Shown here in pieces: positions 34,966 to 39,647 of a stretch of 39,647 nucleotides of DNA. The translations under genes and the position numbers were made by a program. Source of the DNA: an uncultured Actinomycetes bacterium (GTDB taxonomy: Bacteria; Actinomycetota; Coriobacteriia; Coriobacteriales; Atopobiaceae); NCBI GenBank assembly GCA_900314685.1, contig OMWE01000020.1, positions 1-39,647 of the forward strand, written 5' to 3'. Below the pieces are notes generated by a model. That model was not told where the DNA came from. It searched no databases and was given only the letters and a program-made list of their open reading frames with translations. Numbering within the stretch: the stretch's first letter is position 1; each line of letters starts with the position of its first letter.

Positions 34966-35488
34966 CGGCCTTGCCGCCCCGTGGCGCAACGAGTATGACA
35001 TCGCCTGCGACGACGACGCCGAGATCATCCTCGACGAAGACGAGACGAGCGCCGTATGCGACCTGGTGCTACGCGAGGAGGATGTCTCGCGACCGTGCCT
35101 CGTGTCGGTGACCTACGTCTCGGACGGGCGCATACGCGAACTCAACGCAGAATGGCGCGGCATCGACCGCGCGACCGACGTCATCTCGCTCGAGTGTGAG
35201 CGGCCGGACGACCCGGACCTTGCGGAAGGCGAGCCCTGCGAGCTCGGCGACATCGTGCTCGCGACATCCTACGTCACGCGGCAGGCTGCCCGATTCGGCG
35301 TGACGCCCAAGGACGAGTGCCGCCTCCTGCTGATCCACGGCATGCTGCACCTGCTGGGCTACGACCATATCGAGGAGGATGAGGCCGTCGTCATGGAGGC
35401 TCGGGAGGACCAGCTGCTGGCGCTCGCGCGCGTCGAGGGCATCCCCGACCACGTCGAGCTTACCCGTCACCGCGAGGAGCAGCCATGA
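34946..35488 (+). CDS. ybeY: Endoribonuclease YbeY (rRNA maturation factor)
   Basis: YbeY is a zinc-dependent endoribonuclease needed for 16S rRNA 3' maturation and 70S quality control. The 180-residue product has the invariant zinc motif HGMLHLLGYDH (~131-141) and the upstream DVISLECE and GDIVLA strands. The N-terminal ~35 residues are acidic and not conserved. ATG 34946 follows GGGGAGGA at a suitable distance and overlaps phoH by 20 bases. The phoH-ybeY-dgkA-era-recO order is a well-known Gram-positive block. Confidence 0.95.
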   Translation: MASTTSDGLAAPWRNEYDIACDDDAEIILDEDETSAVCDLVLREEDVSRPCLVSVTYVSDGRIRELNAEWRGIDRATDVISLECERPDDPDLAEGEPCELGDIVLATSYVTRQAARFGVTPKDECRLLLIHGMLHLLGYDHIEEDEAVVMEAREDQLLALARVEGIPDHVELTRHREEQP

Positions 35489-35859
35489 TACCCGGCCGCC
35501 ACCCTTCACACCCGACCTTCAGGCGCAGTTTCCTCTTCGCGCTCCAGGGCTTCCGGACCGCGGTGCGCCAGGAGCGCAACATCAAGGTCATGCTAGGCGG
35601 GGGCGCTGCCGCGATCGTGGCGGGCGTCATCGTGGGGCTCGACCTCATGAGCTGGGCGATCATAGCCCTGTGCTGCGGTGTCGTCATCTCCTCCGAGCTG
35701 GTCAACACCGCGATCGAGACGGTCGTCGACCTCGTCTCCCCCGAGTTCCACCCGCTCGCCGGTCGCGCGAAGGACATCGCCGCGGCTTCCGAGCTCGTCT
35801 TGTGCGTCGCCGTGGGCATCGTCGGCCTGCTCGTGTACATCAACGCCCTTATTCACTAG
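35485..35859 (+). CDS. dgkA: Undecaprenol kinase / diacylglycerol kinase
   Basis: In Gram-positives the DgkA homologue usually phosphorylates undecaprenol, recycling the peptidoglycan lipid carrier. The 124-residue product has an N-terminal amphipathic helix (RRSFLFALQGFRTAVRQERN) followed by three membrane helices and the catalytic/metal motif SSELVNTAIETVVDLVSPEFHPLAGRAKD-like core (~70-95), with its Glu and Asp residues. Start and ybeY stop overlap as ATGA. Era follows 15 bases later. Undecaprenol specificity is by family knowledge, not visible here. Confidence 0.93.
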   Translation: MIPGRHPSHPTFRRSFLFALQGFRTAVRQERNIKVMLGGGAAAIVAGVIVGLDLMSWAIIALCCGVVISSELVNTAIETVVDLVSPEFHPLAGRAKDIAAASELVLCVAVGIVGLLVYINALIH

Positions 35860-35874
35860 GCAAAGAAGGACCCT

Positions 35875-36795
35875 ATGTCTCTTGCAGATCCCACGGAAGA
35901 GGTTTTCCGCAGCGGTTTCGTCGCGCTGGTCGGCCGCCCCAACGCCGGCAAATCCACGCTGCTCAACGCAGCGGTCGGCCACAAGGTGGCAGCCGTCAGC
36001 AACGTCGCGCAGACGACGCGCCGCGCCATGCGCGCGGTGATCAACACGCCCACCTCGCAACTGGTGATCGTCGACACCCCGGGCCTCCACAAGCCCAAGG
36101 ACGCGCTCGGCAAGGAGCTCAACCGCTCGGCCCTCGGCTCGCTCTCCGACGTCGACGCCGTCGCGATGCTGGTCGACGCAAAGAGCCCTGTGGGCAGGGG
36201 TGACGAGTGGGTCGCAAGCCATGTGAAGGCATGCGACGCACCCTACAAGCTGCTGGTGGTCACCAAGGCCGACCTTGTGTCGCCCCAGGTCGCCGCAGAG
36301 CAGGTGAGCGCCGCCCGCGAGATGGCCGACTTCGACGACGCCGTGGTCGTCTCTGCGCAGGAAGGTTTTAACGTCGACTCGTTCGTGTCCCTCGTGTCGG
36401 CGCACCTGCCGGAGGGGCCCAAGTGGTTCCCCGACGACATGACCACCGATGCGAGCGACGAGGACCTGGTCGCCGAGTTCATCCGCGAGAAGGCCTTCCG
36501 CAACCTGCGCCAGGAGATACCGCACTCCGTCGCCGTGACCTGCGACGACATCGAGTGGCGGGATGAGGACCACGCCTCGATCACCGCGACGATCCTGGTG
36601 GAGCGCGAGAGCCAGAAGGGCATCGTGATCGGAGCCGGCGGCCGCATGATCAAAAAGATCGGCACGGAGGCCCGCCGCGACATCGAGCGCCTCTTTGACG
36701 CGAAGGTCTTCCTCGACCTGTCCGTGCGCGTGCAGCCCGCCTGGCGCCGCGACAAAAACGAGATCGCCCGCCTGGGGCTCGAGGCGGAAGACTAA
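35875..36795 (+). CDS. era: GTPase Era
   Basis: Era is an essential GTPase that binds 16S rRNA and assists 30S assembly. The 306-residue product has the G motifs in order: G1 GRPNAGKST (~20-28), G2 in QTTRRAMRAV, G3 DTPGLHKPK (~65) and G4 VVTKADL. The C-terminal KH domain has GIVIGAGGRMIKKIGTEARRDIE. Length is that of typical Era. A good ribosome binding site precedes the ATG, and the recO ATG begins immediately after its stop. Confidence 0.97.
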   Translation: MSLADPTEEVFRSGFVALVGRPNAGKSTLLNAAVGHKVAAVSNVAQTTRRAMRAVINTPTSQLVIVDTPGLHKPKDALGKELNRSALGSLSDVDAVAMLVDAKSPVGRGDEWVASHVKACDAPYKLLVVTKADLVSPQVAAEQVSAAREMADFDDAVVVSAQEGFNVDSFVSLVSAHLPEGPKWFPDDMTTDASDEDLVAEFIREKAFRNLRQEIPHSVAVTCDDIEWRDEDHASITATILVERESQKGIVIGAGGRMIKKIGTEARRDIERLFDAKVFLDLSVRVQPAWRRDKNEIARLGLEAED

Positions 36796-37545
36796 ATGCC
36801 GGGAAGACGGACCTTCCGCACCAAGGCCATCGTGCTGGACACGACCAAGCTCGCCGAGCAGGACCTGATCCTCACGCTGCTCGCAGAGTCGGGCGCCCAG
36901 GTGCGCGCCGTCGCAAAGGGCGCGCGCAAGCCGGGCGGCAGGCTGGCGGCCCGCTCGGAGCTCTTCTGCGAGTCCGACTTCCTCATAGCCGAGGGGCGCT
37001 CGCTCGGTATCGTGAGCGAGGCCTCCACCGTCGACTCCCACGAGGGGCTGCGCGGCGACCTCGAGCGCGTGAGCGCCGCGTCGGCCGTCTGCGAGGTCGC
37101 GCGTCTGACCTGCTACGAGGACGCCGAGGACCTGTTCCTCTTCGACATCTGCCTCGCCTCCCTCGGCGCCTGCGAAAAGGCGGCGGACCTGCCCCATCTG
37201 CTGCTCATCGTCGCCGCCTACACCTTCAAGGTGCTGGCACACAGCGGCTGGTGGCCGGTGTTGGACAGCTGCGTCTCTTGCGGCGACCATGCTGTGGCAT
37301 GGTTTTCTTCGCAGGCAGGCGGTCTGCTGTGCGAGAGCTGCGCGCGGGACGTCGCGGGAGCCGAGCAGGTGACGCCCGCCGAGGTGCAGTGGCTACGGGC
37401 CATGATGGCGAGCACGTTCGCGCAGCTGCTGGAAGCCCGTATAGACCCGGACACGGCGAGCTTCCTCGCATCCCTTGCGCATGCGTGGGCCGCGACGCAG
37501 CTCGATACCCGCCTCAAAGCATATGAATTCCTGATGAGCGTATAG
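36796..37545 (+). CDS. recO: DNA repair protein RecO
   Basis: RecO anneals DNA and loads RecA onto SSB-coated ssDNA in the RecFOR pathway. The 249-residue product has an N-terminal OB fold (~8-80, RTFRTKAIVLDTTKLAEQD), a helical middle and the zinc-binding CxxC pairs CVSCGD (~157) and CESCAR (~178). The start abuts the era stop (TAA followed by ATG). The gene ends the phoH-ybeY-dgkA-era-recO run. Confidence 0.93.
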   Translation: MPGRRTFRTKAIVLDTTKLAEQDLILTLLAESGAQVRAVAKGARKPGGRLAARSELFCESDFLIAEGRSLGIVSEASTVDSHEGLRGDLERVSAASAVCEVARLTCYEDAEDLFLFDICLASLGACEKAADLPHLLLIVAAYTFKVLAHSGWWPVLDSCVSCGDHAVAWFSSQAGGLLCESCARDVAGAEQVTPAEVQWLRAMMASTFAQLLEARIDPDTASFLASLAHAWAATQLDTRLKAYEFLMSV

Positions 37546-37551
37546 GCGATG

Positions 37552-37560
37552 TGCTAGAGT
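37552..37560 (+). promoter_or_regulatory. Probable extended -10 promoter of rpsO
   Basis: TGCTAGAGT (37552-37560) has an extended -10 form. It lies just after the recO stop codon, about 100 bases before rpsO. A -35 is not clear. Confidence 0.4.
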
Positions 37561-37631
37561 ACATCAGGTTGTACCTCATACCTAGACGTCCGTCCCACCG
37601 GCGACGCTCTCAGTGTGAGGCGAATTTCGAG

Positions 37632-37646
37632 GCGGGCACGTCCCGC
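37632..37646 (+). promoter_or_regulatory. Hairpin in the rpsO leader
   Basis: GCGGG (37632-37636) pairs with CCCGC (37642-37646), directly before the rpsO ribosome binding site. S15 represses its own mRNA through leader structures in several bacteria, so this is a candidate site. Confidence 0.4.
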
Positions 37647-37662
37647 GAAAGGTGGTTTTACC

Positions 37663-37941
37663 ATGGCAGTTACCAAGGAGCGCAAGGCTGAGCTCATCGC
37701 CCAGTACGGCAAGGACGCCAACGACTCCGGCTCCGCCGCCGTCCAGGTCGCCCTGCTGACCGAGCGCATCAAGGGCCTCACGGAGCACATGAAGTCCCAC
37801 AAGAAGGACTTCCACACCCGTCGCGGCCTGCTGATGCTCGTCGGCAAGCGTCGTCGTCTGCTCAGCTACATCAAGGCCCGCGACATCGAGGAGTACCGTA
37901 CCCTCATCAAGAGCCTCGGCATCCGCGACAACATCCAGTAA
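37663..37941 (+). CDS. rpsO: 30S ribosomal protein S15
   Basis: S15 binds 16S rRNA early in 30S assembly. The 92-residue product has the family pattern: [59 protein letters not shown] and the [11 protein letters not shown] end. I chose ATG 37663, with AAAGGTGG (37648-37655) seven bases upstream; the in-frame extension to 37615 has no similarity. rpsO-pnp adjacency is widely conserved. Confidence 0.97.
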   Translation: MAVTKERKAELIAQYGKDANDSGSAAVQVALLTERIKGLTEHMKSHKKDFHTRRGLLMLVGKRRRLLSYIKARDIEEYRTLIKSLGIRDNIQ

Positions 37942-37961
37942 GACACACAAGGTGGGAATCA

Positions 37962-37990
37962 GGGGAGGTGCCTGCGGGCGCCTCTCTTGT
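37962..37990 (+). terminator. Weak or partial terminator between rpsO and pnp
   Basis: GAGGTGCC/GGCGCCTC (37965-37972 with 37977-37984, one G-T pair) forms a stem followed by a T-containing but broken tail. It may allow read-through into pnp. Confidence 0.5.
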
Positions 37991-37998
37991 TATGAGAA

Positions 37999-38021
37999 GG
38001 GGTCGCCATAGGGGCGATCCC
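37999..38021 (+). promoter_or_regulatory. Hairpin in the pnp leader
   Basis: GGGGTCGCC (37999-38007) pairs with GGCGATCCC (38013-38021), nine pairs with one G-T, around a 5-base loop, about 65 bases before pnp. In E. coli a stem-loop here is cut by RNase III and mediates pnp autoregulation; a similar role is an inference. Confidence 0.45.
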
Positions 38022-38086
38022 GCGGTGGCAAGAGAGCCCCGCGAAGCGGTCCACCTGCACAGGGCAGGCGGAGATAGGGAAAAGAC

Positions 38087-39647
<1,561 letters not shown>

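Overview
The window is a GC-rich, densely packed bacterial chromosome segment. It has many GTG and TTG starts, four- or eight-base stop/start overlaps, and a housekeeping gene order that fits an anaerobic high-GC Gram-positive of the class Coriobacteriia (Collinsella/Olsenella-like). Pointers are the XRE-cupin and acyl-CoA ligase genes around a four-subunit 2-oxoacid:ferredoxin oxidoreductase, the non-mevalonate isoprenoid genes, TrmFO, and CCA-encoded tRNAs. No rRNA is present, so the genus is inferred, not proven.

Layout. (1) 1-1386: accessory, AT-richer DNA. A hairpin-rich right end of an IS200/IS605-type element abuts a subtilisin-like protease gene that has lost its 5' part. (2) 1496-8420: rplS, rnhB, yraN, comM, dprA, trmFO and a tyrosine recombinase (xerC/D), mostly co-oriented and tightly spaced. 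This gives ribosome assembly, DNA uptake/processing and chromosome-dimer resolution. (3) 8519-18911: rpsB-tsf, then pyrH-frr-uppS-cdsA-dxr-rseP-ispG-proS, a classic translation/envelope/isoprenoid operon. (4) 19061-19356: tRNA-Ala(GGC) and a CAU tRNA (probably Ile2), each with its own terminator. A noncoding stretch of about 400 bp follows, with a long imperfect inverted repeat and a short tandem repeat. (5) 19754-29329: a metabolic island with an ACMSD-like amidohydrolase, an XRE-cupin regulator, acyl-CoA ligase 1, a MinD/ParA-like ATPase, the vorDBAC-type oxidoreductase, a second XRE-cupin regulator and acyl-CoA ligase 2. (6) 29415-30126: a small four-helix membrane protein and tRNA-Val(CAC). 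(7) 30256-37545: a membrane-anchored DnaJ variant, canonical dnaJ, mtaB, phoH, ybeY, dgkA, era and recO. (8) 37552-39647: rpsO and pnp (pnp runs off the window), with RNA hairpins between them.

How it works together: most of the window is core cell machinery. The most distinctive part is region 5. The two regulator-plus-acyl-CoA-ligase pairs on either side of one oxidoreductase operon look like a duplicated module for interconverting organic acids, acyl-CoAs and 2-oxoacids with ferredoxin. The substrate cannot be read from sequence. Other unusual points are a DnaJ whose C-terminal half is replaced by membrane helices, an RseP-type protease with an extra domain of about 110 residues, and a Dxr with a changed HPQS motif.
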